Source of the DNA: Hyaloraphidium curvatum
Taxonomy: Eukaryota > Monoblepharomycota > Hyaloraphidiomycetes > Hyaloraphidiales > Hyaloraphidiaceae
Length of the DNA stretch: 64,000 bases
Assembly (NCBI GenBank): GCA_025558095.1
Contig: JAIVFI010000001.1
Span: forward strand, 185,001 to 249,000
Reading direction: 5' to 3'
The position numbers were made by a program, and so were the translations under genes. Positions 56,818 to 64,000 of this stretch are shown here, piece by piece. The notes under the pieces are model-generated. The model had not been told where the DNA came from, did no database searches, and saw only the letters and a list, made by a program, of their open reading frames with translations. The stretch's first letter is position 1; every line of letters starts with the position of its first letter.

Positions 56818-59800
56818 GCCGCACGCCGCTCCTGCCTTACAGCTGCCACCGCTGCGCGGCAGCTTTCGCCAACATCGGAGCTCTATCTCTTCATCACCAA
56901 TCTTGCATCGACGGCGATGTGCCGATGGCGGAGGCGCCTGCTGAACCCGGCCTCCATGCGTGCCCGGTTGATGGTTGCCGCTTCCAGCCAACTCCAAACA
57001 AAAACAAACGGGACGGTCATCTTCGGGTTACACGGAGCCCGGAGCACTGGTTGGCGATGCAGCGCCTGTCTGCCGATGCGTTGCGCGCCATGGGGCTCGC
57101 GCGGTGCGGGGGTTGCCGGCGTCCCTACGCCGCAAACGCCTCTGGTGCCGGTGTTTCTGGACAGCACACCTCGTGCAACCCGGACGCAGCTAACCCGCCA
57201 CTCGGCGTCTCTTTAGCTTCGCTTCCACCCGATCTCGTCGAGTTCCTCGACCGCGTGCGTGCCGAGCGGGCGGCTGCCACGGGACGCGCGGAGGGACCGG
57301 CGTCACCGGCGGCATCGTCGGCATCTCCCCGTGCTTCGCCACCCGCGCCCGCGCTGATGGCGGCCCTTGCGGCCGCCCGGGTTGCGGCCGACGCCCCGCA
57401 GGACGTCCAGGCGCAACGGGCGGCGCTGGCGGCGGCGGCGGCGGCGGCGCGTGCCGCCCCGGACGGCGGTGATCCCCCAGGCGGCGACGGCGCGCCGGGC
57501 GGCAACGCCGCGGCTGGCGGGCACGGCAACGGCGGTGATCCGGGCGACCCAGGCGACGGTGGTCCACCCGGGGGTCCCGGGCCTGATCCGCCGCCGGGCG
57601 GGGGCGCGGGGGCGCCGCCGCCGGAGCCGCTGAAGCACCGCTACCGGACCACCACCTGGAGCACGCTCGCCTTCCGGGCCAGCGAGTCTTTCCAACGGGC
57701 CTACGAGGACCCGGCGGCACCGGAAACCGACCTGCACCGCACTCTCACCGCCTACCTTGCGTTTGGCGGCTACGTCATGTCGGGGGACTACATGTACGAG
57801 CAGAACTACTTCGCCGCCCGTCAGGTCAACCGGGGCGCGCGGCGGGACGGGCTGCGGCCGCTCAACTACCAGCTCTTCAAGTCCATCGTGCTTGCCGCCT
57901 TGAAGGGCGCTCCTGGTGCTGCGTCCGCGGCCCTCTCGGGGGAGGCCGTTCCGGCTGGCTTCACGCCCACGCTTCAGGCGGAACTGGAGGAGCTGTACCC
58001 GGGGCCGCGGGAGGGAGAGCCGCTGTGTCGGCTGTCTCTGCCCCCCAACGCGCCCGCGCCCTGCCCCGCCTACACGGACGCGGCTTTCCTGGAGGACATC
58101 TGGGCCCGGTTGCGCCGGAAGAAGGACGGCGTGGGGGCCGGCATGTCGGGTTTCAGCATGGCCAAACTTTTCATCGTGCACAACTGCGAGAACGACGCGA
58201 CGCGACGGAAGCTCCGCCCGCTGGCGGCCATGGTGCACGGCGTGTGCACTGGCCGACTCGACACCCCCATGCTCCGGCCGCTCCTCACGGATCAAATCCT
58301 CGTCCCTCTGCTCAAGCCGGAGGGGGGGCTCCGGCCGATTGGCATTATGGAGGGCATCACGCGGCTCGCGGGCTCGTACCTGGCCGTGCGGCACAAGGCT
58401 CTTCTGAGGAAGCTCCAACAGCAGGAGGACCTGGGTCACGGGGTGGACGGGGGCGCGGAGGCGACCGCCCACGCGGTGAACGCGTGGCTGGCGGCCTTCC
58501 CCGACCACGTCGTCATGAAGGTCGACTCTAGGAACGCCTTCAATACGCTGCGCCGCCTCTTCGCGCGCGAGGTGGTCCGCCAGGTGCCTCAGCTTATCCC
58601 GTACTACAACCTCGTTTACTCGCGCCCTTCCCACGCCTACTTCCGCGACCGGCGCTCGGCGGAGCTCCTTTTCCGGATCACCATGTACGAGGGCAACATC
58701 CAGGGCGACCCGCTGTCGTCTGCCATCTTCTCCTGCGCCATGAGCCGCATGCTGCGGCCCATCCGCTCTGGGCACCCCGACTGCCTCATCCTTGGGTACC
58801 TCGACGACCTCACCGTGGTCGGGCCGCTGGACTCGGTCATGGCCGTCCTGGGAGAGGTGCGTGACGGCCTTGCTTCCCTCGGCATGACCCACCGCCCGGA
58901 CAAGAGCTACCTGCTTTCGCTCTCGACGAACCCGGCCGTGCTGGAGCGGGTGCGCGCGGCCGGTGCGGCCCACAACATCCGCGTCGCTGGCTTCCCGCCT
59001 CACGAGGCCGACCCCGAGGTGCATGCCACGGCGTCGGCCCCGGGCTCGCCTGACTTCGCTCGCTCGTGCGGCCTCAAGGTGGTAGGTGCCCCGGTCGGCA
59101 CCCCTGCCTATGTGGAGTCGTTCCTCGCGGCCAAGATCGACTCCATTGCCGCTCTTCTCGATGAAATCGAGCGCGCTGCGCTCGGCTACGCCATGCCGGC
59201 CGACATCCCCTCCCTCCAGGGCCTGTACTCCCTCCTCCGTCTCTGTGTGACCCAGCTCTTCTCGTTTTGGCTCCGCATTCTCCCCCCCTCGGTTACCCAA
59301 CCCTTTGCTCGACGTCTTGACAACGCGCTTTTCACCACCTTCTTGCGCTTGCTGGGAGATCGGGCCGAGGATCTGGATCCGCTGTCGGTGGAGGGTCGGA
59401 CTGTGCGGGAGCAGGTATTCTTGGGTCTGCACTACTCGGGGATGGGGCTTCTGTCATCGGAGAAGGTGGCCTCGGCGGCTTACCTGTCTTCACTCAACCT
59501 CACGGCGGGCCCCTTGGACGCCATGCTTGGTCTTCGAACCTCGGCCCGGGGTGTGGGCGTGGAGCACGTGCGGGAACTGGTTCCCGTCATCGAGGCCCTC
59601 CGCCCCGCCTTTGAGCGTGTCGAGGATGACACGGCCGCAGCGTACGCCGAGGCTGCGCGTGCTGGGCAACCGGTGGGCGCCGCGCCCGCCCGCCGTACGC
59701 TCCCTGCGGACGCCAGTTTCTTCGCCCAGCCGGTTTGGCACGGCCTGCAGAGCGACCTTACGCGTCTCGAGGACCAGCGCCGCCTCGCGGCTCTGATTGC

Positions 59801-60725
59801 CTTGCAACCCACCACTTCCGCTGGTCTGGAGCGCCGCAAGCGGCTCGTCCAGGCGCAGGACGGCCTGTCGGCTTTCCTGACTGCCTCTCCCGCGCTGCTT
59901 GCCAACCACATTCGCAACAACTTTTTCCGCTTACTTGTACGCTTCCGGCTTTGCCTCCCGCTCCTGTACGAGGCCGACTACCCTGGCCTTTCCTTGCCCT
60001 GCCGGCGGGGCTGCAAGCGATCGGCCATGTCGCTGACGGGGGAGCACGCGTTCTCGGGCTGCTATGGCCGGGATCTCTTCAGTCCTGGTCACGACGACAT
60101 TTGCGCGGCCATCCGCGCGGCGCTTCGCTCCATCCCGCTCCTCCGCGTGCACCCCATGCCGCCAAACCTCCTTGCGCATGGCTACGAGACTGTCACCCCG
60201 CCCACGCCTGCGGATGCTGGCCGCCTTGGCGACGTTCTCATCACGCACCGCGAAACCCGGAAACGGTGGTTGCTCGAGATCAAGACCCTCACCTCTATGG
60301 CCCATTTGCACACGGGCCTGGTCTTCTCGGTCCCGGGCCACGCAGTCGAACGGCGGGTCGAGGCCGCCAGGAAGGACTACTCCCGTTTCGTCTTCAACGC
60401 CAACTTCTACCCTCTGATCGTGCTTGCTTTTGATTCGTACAGCGCTGTCTCTGCCACTTTCTCGCGCTTCTCCTCGGAGATGGGGCGCATCCAGTATCCC
60501 GGGATCGTCGGCCGCGATGGGCAGCCCGTGGACCTCGATGGCCTTTACTCTCGTTTTGTGCGGCGCTTCCGCGAACGGATCGCGGTGGCCTGGGCTCTTG
60601 GCGTCGCGGCCCAACTCCAACACTGGCTTCAGCTGTGCACCGAAGCCGCCGCTGTCAACGCTCCGGCCCCCGCGCCGGTCGCATTTGGTTTGAATGTAGA
60701 TGAGGAGCTGATTCTTGGGGCGTAG
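56814..60725 (+). CDS. Retrotransposon copy 2 ORF3, zinc fingers-reverse transcriptase-endonuclease
   Basis: 1303 aa, intact. Zinc fingers occupy the first ~120 residues (CHRCAAAFANIGALSLHHQS, CPVDGCRF, CGGCRRPYA ... GQHTSC). A Gly/Pro/Ala-rich linker follows. The RT spans about 490-760: KPEGGLRPIGIMEG, GGAEATAHAV, KVDSRNAFNT, NIQGDPLSSAIF, LGYLDDLTVVG and RPDKSYLL. After a thumb-like region, a CX3CX10HX4C zinc motif (CRRGCKRSAM ... GEHAFSGC, about residue 1062) precedes LGDVLITHRE and WLLEIKT (about 1137 and 1152), the D...ExK core of a restriction-like endonuclease. This is the R2/CRE/NeSL/Utopia architecture; the GGAEATAHAV ... NAFN spacing recalls Utopia-like RTs. The protein should nick the target and prime reverse transcription. 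Confidence 0.9.
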   Translation: MSRTPLLPYSCHRCAAAFANIGALSLHHQSCIDGDVPMAEAPAEPGLHACPVDGCRFQPTPNKNKRDGHLRVTRSPEHWLAMQRLSADALRAMGLARCGGCRRPYAANASGAGVSGQHTSCNPDAANPPLGVSLASLPPDLVEFLDRVRAERAAATGRAEGPASPAASSASPRASPPAPALMAALAAARVAADAPQDVQAQRAALAAAAAAARAAPDGGDPPGGDGAPGGNAAAGGHGNGGDPGDPGDGGPPGGPGPDPPPGGGAGAPPPEPLKHRYRTTTWSTLAFRASESFQRAYEDPAAPETDLHRTLTAYLAFGGYVMSGDYMYEQNYFAARQVNRGARRDGLRPLNYQLFKSIVLAALKGAPGAASAALSGEAVPAGFTPTLQAELEELYPGPREGEPLCRLSLPPNAPAPCPAYTDAAFLEDIWARLRRKKDGVGAGMSGFSMAKLFIVHNCENDATRRKLRPLAAMVHGVCTGRLDTPMLRPLLTDQILVPLLKPEGGLRPIGIMEGITRLAGSYLAVRHKALLRKLQQQEDLGHGVDGGAEATAHAVNAWLAAFPDHVVMKVDSRNAFNTLRRLFAREVVRQVPQLIPYYNLVYSRPSHAYFRDRRSAELLFRITMYEGNIQGDPLSSAIFSCAMSRMLRPIRSGHPDCLILGYLDDLTVVGPLDSVMAVLGEVRDGLASLGMTHRPDKSYLLSLSTNPAVLERVRAAGAAHNIRVAGFPPHEADPEVHATASAPGSPDFARSCGLKVVGAPVGTPAYVESFLAAKIDSIAALLDEIERAALGYAMPADIPSLQGLYSLLRLCVTQLFSFWLRILPPSVTQPFARRLDNALFTTFLRLLGDRAEDLDPLSVEGRTVREQVFLGLHYSGMGLLSSEKVASAAYLSSLNLTAGPLDAMLGLRTSARGVGVEHVRELVPVIEALRPAFERVEDDTAAAYAEAARAGQPVGAAPARRTLPADASFFAQPVWHGLQSDLTRLEDQRRLAALIALQPTTSAGLERRKRLVQAQDGLSAFLTASPALLANHIRNNFFRLLVRFRLCLPLLYEADYPGLSLPCRRGCKRSAMSLTGEHAFSGCYGRDLFSPGHDDICAAIRAALRSIPLLRVHPMPPNLLAHGYETVTPPTPADAGRLGDVLITHRETRKRWLLEIKTLTSMAHLHTGLVFSVPGHAVERRVEAARKDYSRFVFNANFYPLIVLAFDSYSAVSATFSRFSSEMGRIQYPGIVGRDGQPVDLDGLYSRFVRRFRERIAVAWALGVAAQLQHWLQLCTEAAAVNAPAPAPVAFGLNVDEELILGA

Positions 60726-60769
60726 GGGGATTGCTAAGTGTACGGTGGGATTGCTAGCTCCTCATTACA

Positions 60770-61106
60770 ACGACGCCCGTCTCCGGAAACCTTCCGCAAC
60801 GACTTTCCCCGGCCGTTTGCTAAGTATACTCAGCGCCGTTCGCTAATTCACGTACAGGGCCTGCCTGACCCGAAGAGCCGAGCGGGATTCGCGCGCCGGG
60901 TTGGAGCTTCAGGCCCGGTTCTGACCCGGACCGTCGCACTGGTCCGACCTCCGTGATCCTGCTCTCGGGTCTTCGACACCTCGTTCGACTTCAGTTTCGA
61001 CTTCGATAATCCAAAAACAACTTCGCCTGGCACCGGCGCTTGTCGACTGCCACTTTTTTCTGTCAACCGTATTCCGTCAAGCCAAGTTCATTCCCCTTCG
61101 CTAAAC
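60770..61106. other. Spacer/leader between retroelement copy 2 and the Gypsy-type gag
   Basis: It begins with the junction word CGACGCCCGT (60771-60780). The rest precedes the gag ATG and should include at least the leader and perhaps all or part of a 5' LTR. I could not define LTR ends or a convincing primer-binding site; two TGG-starting stretches (near 60940 and 61028) are candidates only. No gene. Confidence 0.45.
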
Positions 61107-62873
61107 ATGGACCCCGTTCAAGAAGCCGCCCCTCAGCAGGAGGTTCAGCAGCCTCAGGAAGCTAACGATTTGCAGAACAACCCGCAGGCCCAGGCGATCA
61201 TCCAAGCTGCGCAGGCCGCGATCCAGCAAGTCGGCGCCGCCGCCAACGACGTCGCCCAACTCGCCGTACAGCAAGCCGCGCAGCAAGCGGTTGCGGACCA
61301 GCTCGCCGCTCAGCAAGCCGTCATGCAACAGGCAGCGCAGGCGGCCGCCCAGCAAGCCGCCCAGCAAGCCGCCCAGCAAGCCGTCGCCGATCAGCTTGCC
61401 GCTCAGCTCGCGGCGCAACAGACCGCTCAGCAGTTGCCAGCTGCCCAAGTTCAACAGCAAGCCACCGCCGAGCAGCTTGCAGCGCAGCAGCTCCAGCAGC
61501 TCGCCGCACAGCAGCAGGGTCAGCAGGTCGACCAGGCGCAGCAGATCGAGCAAGCCCCGGCTGTCAACGCCGCCGCGGCTGGCCTCCAGCCGCAGCAGTT
61601 CGTTGACGCCGTACGGGCCATCGTCGGCGCCCAGCCGCCGCACGATGGGAACATGGGCCTCCCCCAGGCGGATCGCCAGGGCGGAGCCGCCAAGCTCCCG
61701 GCTCAGCTGCTGCCTGCTTCTGTTCAGCCCTTCGATCCCGCTACGCAGGACCCGGAAGACTTCTTCCGCGACCTCACTACGGTTCTCACGGCGTTCGGCT
61801 CCATCAACAACCTCGTCAAGGTCTTCCCGGTTTTCCTTGGGCCTCTGCCGCGCGCAATGTGGCACAACATCACGCCGCAGAACCGCCCTCCGGACTATCC
61901 CGCGACGGCCACCTATCCTCCGGTGACCCAGAACGATGTGCTTGCCTGGCTACGCTACCACTTCGAGCCCCGCGACGCATCGATGCATTATCGCCGGCAC
62001 TACAACACGATTCAGATGACCAATGATGAGACCCTCGATGCGTTCGTCGCCCGCGTATCCCTGGCCGAGACGCGCTTCCTCTCGCACTGCGGTGATCAGC
62101 TTCCTACCAGGGAAGTGCAAGACAGCGTGGACGGCCAGAACCTGCTCTACGGACTACGCCCGGAGCTACGCGGAAAGGCTCTTGAGCTCCTCGGGGATCA
62201 GCTCATCAACCGCACTTCCGTCACCAAGGTCATCGAGAAGATGCGCACCGTCATACAAGCATCGGGCCCTGCGCAGCCGCGCGACATCCGTTTCCTGGGC
62301 CAGAACTCGATTTCGGAGATTCCGGCCCTGGTCGGCCAGCACTCGTCTTCGGGCTCCTCCAAGGCGACCGACAAGGCGACGACGGAAGTGCTGCTGGCTC
62401 ATACGCAGGCTCTCACAAAACTGCTGGAGCCTAAGGGAGAGCGCAGGCCCACCGGCGGACCGCCGGGGGAGTCTGCGTTCCGGCCTCCGCGCCGTTTCAT
62501 TCCCTTCCAGTCACATCGGAGCCAGCCGTTGCCGCCTTCGGGGCCGAACAGCGACCTCGTCGAGATCAAGGAGCTCATCACCAAGCTGCTGCCGCCGCCT
62601 CGCCATCAGGTTCAGGCCGCGGAGACCAGGTTGAACCCCCCCGCGAGGCCTCCTCCGATCGATCGGCCCCGGCAGCAGCAGGAGCGCCAGGATCGCCGGC
62701 CCTTCACCTCGGAGTACCGCGACCAGAAGCGCTTCCAGCCTCGCCACTGCCATCTCTGTGGCATGGATGGGCATGCGCAGGACGAGTGCTGGGAGCTGGA
62801 GAAGAACGCCAACCGCCGCCCGCTCAACTGGAAGTCTCGCCTCGGCAACACCCCTTCGATGCCAAAAAACTAG
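61107..62873 (+). CDS. gag: Gypsy-type Gag polyprotein
   Basis: 588 aa. The first ~185 residues are extraordinarily rich in Gln and Ala (for example repeats of AQQA and AQQAV), predicted helical or coiled coil. A retrotransposon capsid-like region follows (about 205-400: FDPATQDPEDFFRDLTTVLT ... WLRYHFEPRDASMHYRRHYN ... LDAFVARVSLAETRFLSHCG ... LLYGLRPELRGKALEL). A Pro/Arg-rich linker leads to one zinc knuckle, CHLCGMDGHAQDEC (CX2CX4HX4C), near residue 548. The ORF ends CCA AAA AAC TAG, that is, a classic A-AAA-AAC slippery heptamer directly before the stop, which may be the recoding site for Pol. Confidence 0.85.
   Translation: MDPVQEAAPQQEVQQPQEANDLQNNPQAQAIIQAAQAAIQQVGAAANDVAQLAVQQAAQQAVADQLAAQQAVMQQAAQAAAQQAAQQAAQQAVADQLAAQLAAQQTAQQLPAAQVQQQATAEQLAAQQLQQLAAQQQGQQVDQAQQIEQAPAVNAAAAGLQPQQFVDAVRAIVGAQPPHDGNMGLPQADRQGGAAKLPAQLLPASVQPFDPATQDPEDFFRDLTTVLTAFGSINNLVKVFPVFLGPLPRAMWHNITPQNRPPDYPATATYPPVTQNDVLAWLRYHFEPRDASMHYRRHYNTIQMTNDETLDAFVARVSLAETRFLSHCGDQLPTREVQDSVDGQNLLYGLRPELRGKALELLGDQLINRTSVTKVIEKMRTVIQASGPAQPRDIRFLGQNSISEIPALVGQHSSSGSSKATDKATTEVLLAHTQALTKLLEPKGERRPTGGPPGESAFRPPRRFIPFQSHRSQPLPPSGPNSDLVEIKELITKLLPPPRHQVQAAETRLNPPARPPPIDRPRQQQERQDRRPFTSEYRDQKRFQPRHCHLCGMDGHAQDECWELEKNANRRPLNWKSRLGNTPSMPKN
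62861..62873 (+). promoter_or_regulatory. Candidate Gag-Pol recoding site A-AAA-AAC-TAG
   Basis: The heptamer A AAA AAC is in the Gag frame immediately before the TAG. A -1 slip would enter a frame that stays open to 63550. Direct read-through of TAG would enter the frame that carries the recognisable protease end and pre-RT region. Which is used cannot be decided from the window. Confidence 0.5.
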
Positions 62874-64000
62874 GTTTGCCCTCAGTGCCGCACGGCCATA
62901 GGGGGGCAGAGATCCAAGCTCTTGAACCACATGTGGAACCTCTTCCTGGAACTTTCCCGCTGCCGGACGGCACGGACCCTTCATCTCCTGGCGGATCGCC
63001 GGAGTTGTCGGATTCCGCGACCGGTGAACCGACGGCGGAGGACCACGTTCATCATTGGCCCTTCGGGGGCACGGAGTACATCCTTCTTCTGCCGGATCCA
63101 CCCGTCGCCACCGATCAAACCATGGACACTCGGCACCCTCAGCACGGCCGCGGTCGGCGGAACCATGTGGGTCCGCGGAGTTGCCAAGATGGACATCCTG
63201 GTCGGGAATCAACACTGCGTCATGGACGTCGCCATCATGGACGGTCTCATGGACGACGTGATCCTCGGCACCCCGTGGCTCTCCGCCCTCCGCGTTCAGA
63301 TGGACTGGGAGACGCCGGTCCTCTACTTCAAGGACGATCCGGAAGGCGTCGTCGTGCCTATGCACATTGTGGCACGGCCGCTCTTCGGATCCCACCTGGT
63401 GGCCCCGCTTCATTCGACCACGGCCATCACCGTCTACCCCAACGAGGACGTCTCGATCACCGCCGAGCTGGCCCCGACGACTCCCCTGGCGACAGTCGTG
63501 GAGATGGACTTGCCCGGAGTCATCGAGACACCGAATACGTCGCCGTTTGATCGCCTCTTCATCATCCCTTCGGCGACGCCAGACATGGACGGCCGGCTCC
63601 CAGTTCTCATCCGTAACTACGGGACGACACCAGTCACGATCGGCCCGGGCACTCACCTCGGACGTTTCCGCGTGCGGATCCCTGGGTTCCTTGCTCCGGA
63701 CCCGCCCACGTATCTGGCTCCCGCGCAGATCTCGATGCTGGAGCCTGAGCTGCCCCACGTGGAGCCGCCCAGCGCAGAACCTACGATCACGGCGGAGGAG
63801 ACCCTCGATCTGTTCGCAGTACCTCCGCCCGGCTCGATCGGACCCCCTCAGCCCGCCGGCGCGGTGCCTCCCCCGGTCGAGGCGCTCGAGCTCAAGCTTG
63901 ACGAGACGATCTTGGGCGAGGAGGACAAGCCTCGGTTTCACAGGCTCTGCGATCGGTATCGGGACGTGTTCGCCCCTTGGATCGGCAAGCTGCGTAGCCA
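62874..64000 (+). CDS. pol: Gypsy-type Pol, N-terminal part (protease region), incomplete
   Basis: Open to the window end in the same frame as Gag. The protease C-terminal half is recognisable: TMWVRGVAKMDILVGNQHC, then DDVILGTPWLSALRVQMDW, the usual ILG-xx-WL hydrophobic signature. A linker follows with the pre-RT segment EEDKPRFHRLCDRYRDVFAP. The expected D-(S/T)-G active-site triad is not visible; the aligned place reads IIGPSGARSTSF. Between 62874 and about 63110 the -1 frame looks more protein-like (acidic, Pro-rich) than this frame, so there may be a second, compensating frameshift or this copy may be damaged. Confidence 0.6.

Larger units (their letters stand above)
53835..60769 (+). 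mobile_element. Three-ORF non-LTR retrotransposon, copy 2 (all ORFs intact)
   Basis: About 6.94 kb, head-to-tail with copy 1 and offset by 6966 bp at the start and 6967 at the end, the difference being the base missing in copy 1. Only scattered single-base changes separate the copies, so the second arose recently. ORF1 53835-55973, ORF2 55966-56817 and ORF3 56814-60725 are all open. The 3' UTR is only about 45 bp and ends CTCCTCATTACA with no poly(A). The element starts at its ATG and has no leader of its own. Confidence 0.87.
61107..64000 (+). mobile_element. Ty3/Gypsy-type LTR retrotransposon, 5' part, truncated by window end
   Basis: Contains a Gag with a CCHC zinc knuckle followed by a protease-like segment and the beginning of Pol. 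The region before the RT (KPRFHRLCDRYRDVFAPW, at 63922-63975) is the usual lead-in to a Gypsy reverse transcriptase. RT, RNase H, integrase and the 3' LTR would lie beyond 64000. It is same-strand and directly downstream of the two non-LTR copies, forming a 17-kb transposon block. Confidence 0.8.

Noticed and set aside
46869-60769. The two 7-kb copies as long terminal repeats of a giant LTR element
   Set aside because: Each unit encodes its own full ORF set including RT and nuclease; no integrase, RNase H or internal region lies between.
46869-60769. Insertion into a U2 snRNA gene, as for Utopia elements
   Set aside because: The flanking sequence on either side does not resemble U2 snRNA.
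60770-61106. A complete 5' LTR with primer-binding site
   Set aside because: No TG...CA ends next to a convincing PBS were found, and the 3' LTR is outside the window so no comparison is possible.

Overview
The window is eukaryotic and GC-rich. It holds many multi-exon genes with short introns (about 42-138 bp, mostly 50-75) and a fungal-type gene set: a Kex1-type carboxypeptidase, a fungal-style type II pantothenate kinase, GGPP synthase, Doa10, Mediator subunit 13, an Spt2-like protein, an MFS transporter of the monocarboxylate-porter type, and two bifunctional catalase-peroxidases. I read it as a fungus, probably an early-diverging one, because a pantothenate kinase-DUF89 fusion is kept and retroelements with a restriction-like endonuclease are present. 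I cannot name the species. Gene models were spliced by hand by matching donor and acceptor phase to an open frame and to family conservation. Exon edges in weakly conserved genes are estimates.

Layout. 1-1.9 kb: no gene seen. 1.9-5.6 kb: an HMG-box protein and a neighbour that share a ~45-residue C-terminal module. 5.9-16 kb: a DsbA/GST-kappa-type isomerase, a Kex1-like carboxypeptidase, a pantothenate kinase-DUF89 fusion divergent from GGPP synthase, an RBR ubiquitin ligase and a linalool dehydratase-isomerase-like protein. 16-25 kb: the membrane ubiquitin ligase Doa10, a BTB protein and an M16 peptidase with an acidic insertion. 25-29 kb: a small unknown gene and a tandem family of three unknown paralogues, the third frameshifted. 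29-41 kb: an Spt2-like chromatin protein, tandem katG genes with a clear conversion tract, an unknown membrane protein, an F-box-like pseudogene and an MFS transporter. 41.7-46.3 kb: MED13. 46.9-60.8 kb: two almost identical head-to-tail copies of a three-ORF non-LTR retrotransposon. 61.1 kb to the end: the 5' part of a Ty3/Gypsy-type element that runs off the window.

How genes relate. The host genes look like an ordinary dispersed set. The local relationships I can support are the divergent pantothenate kinase/GGPP synthase promoter, the katG pair, the tandem unknown family, the shared module of the first two genes, and two ubiquitin ligases a few kb apart.

The most unusual material is the retrotransposon. 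Its three ORFs are joined by overlapping stop/start codons. Homology between copies begins exactly at the first ATG. A short GACGCCCG word lies at all three junctions. Copy 1 is broken by one missing base just before its nuclease domain, while copy 2 is intact.
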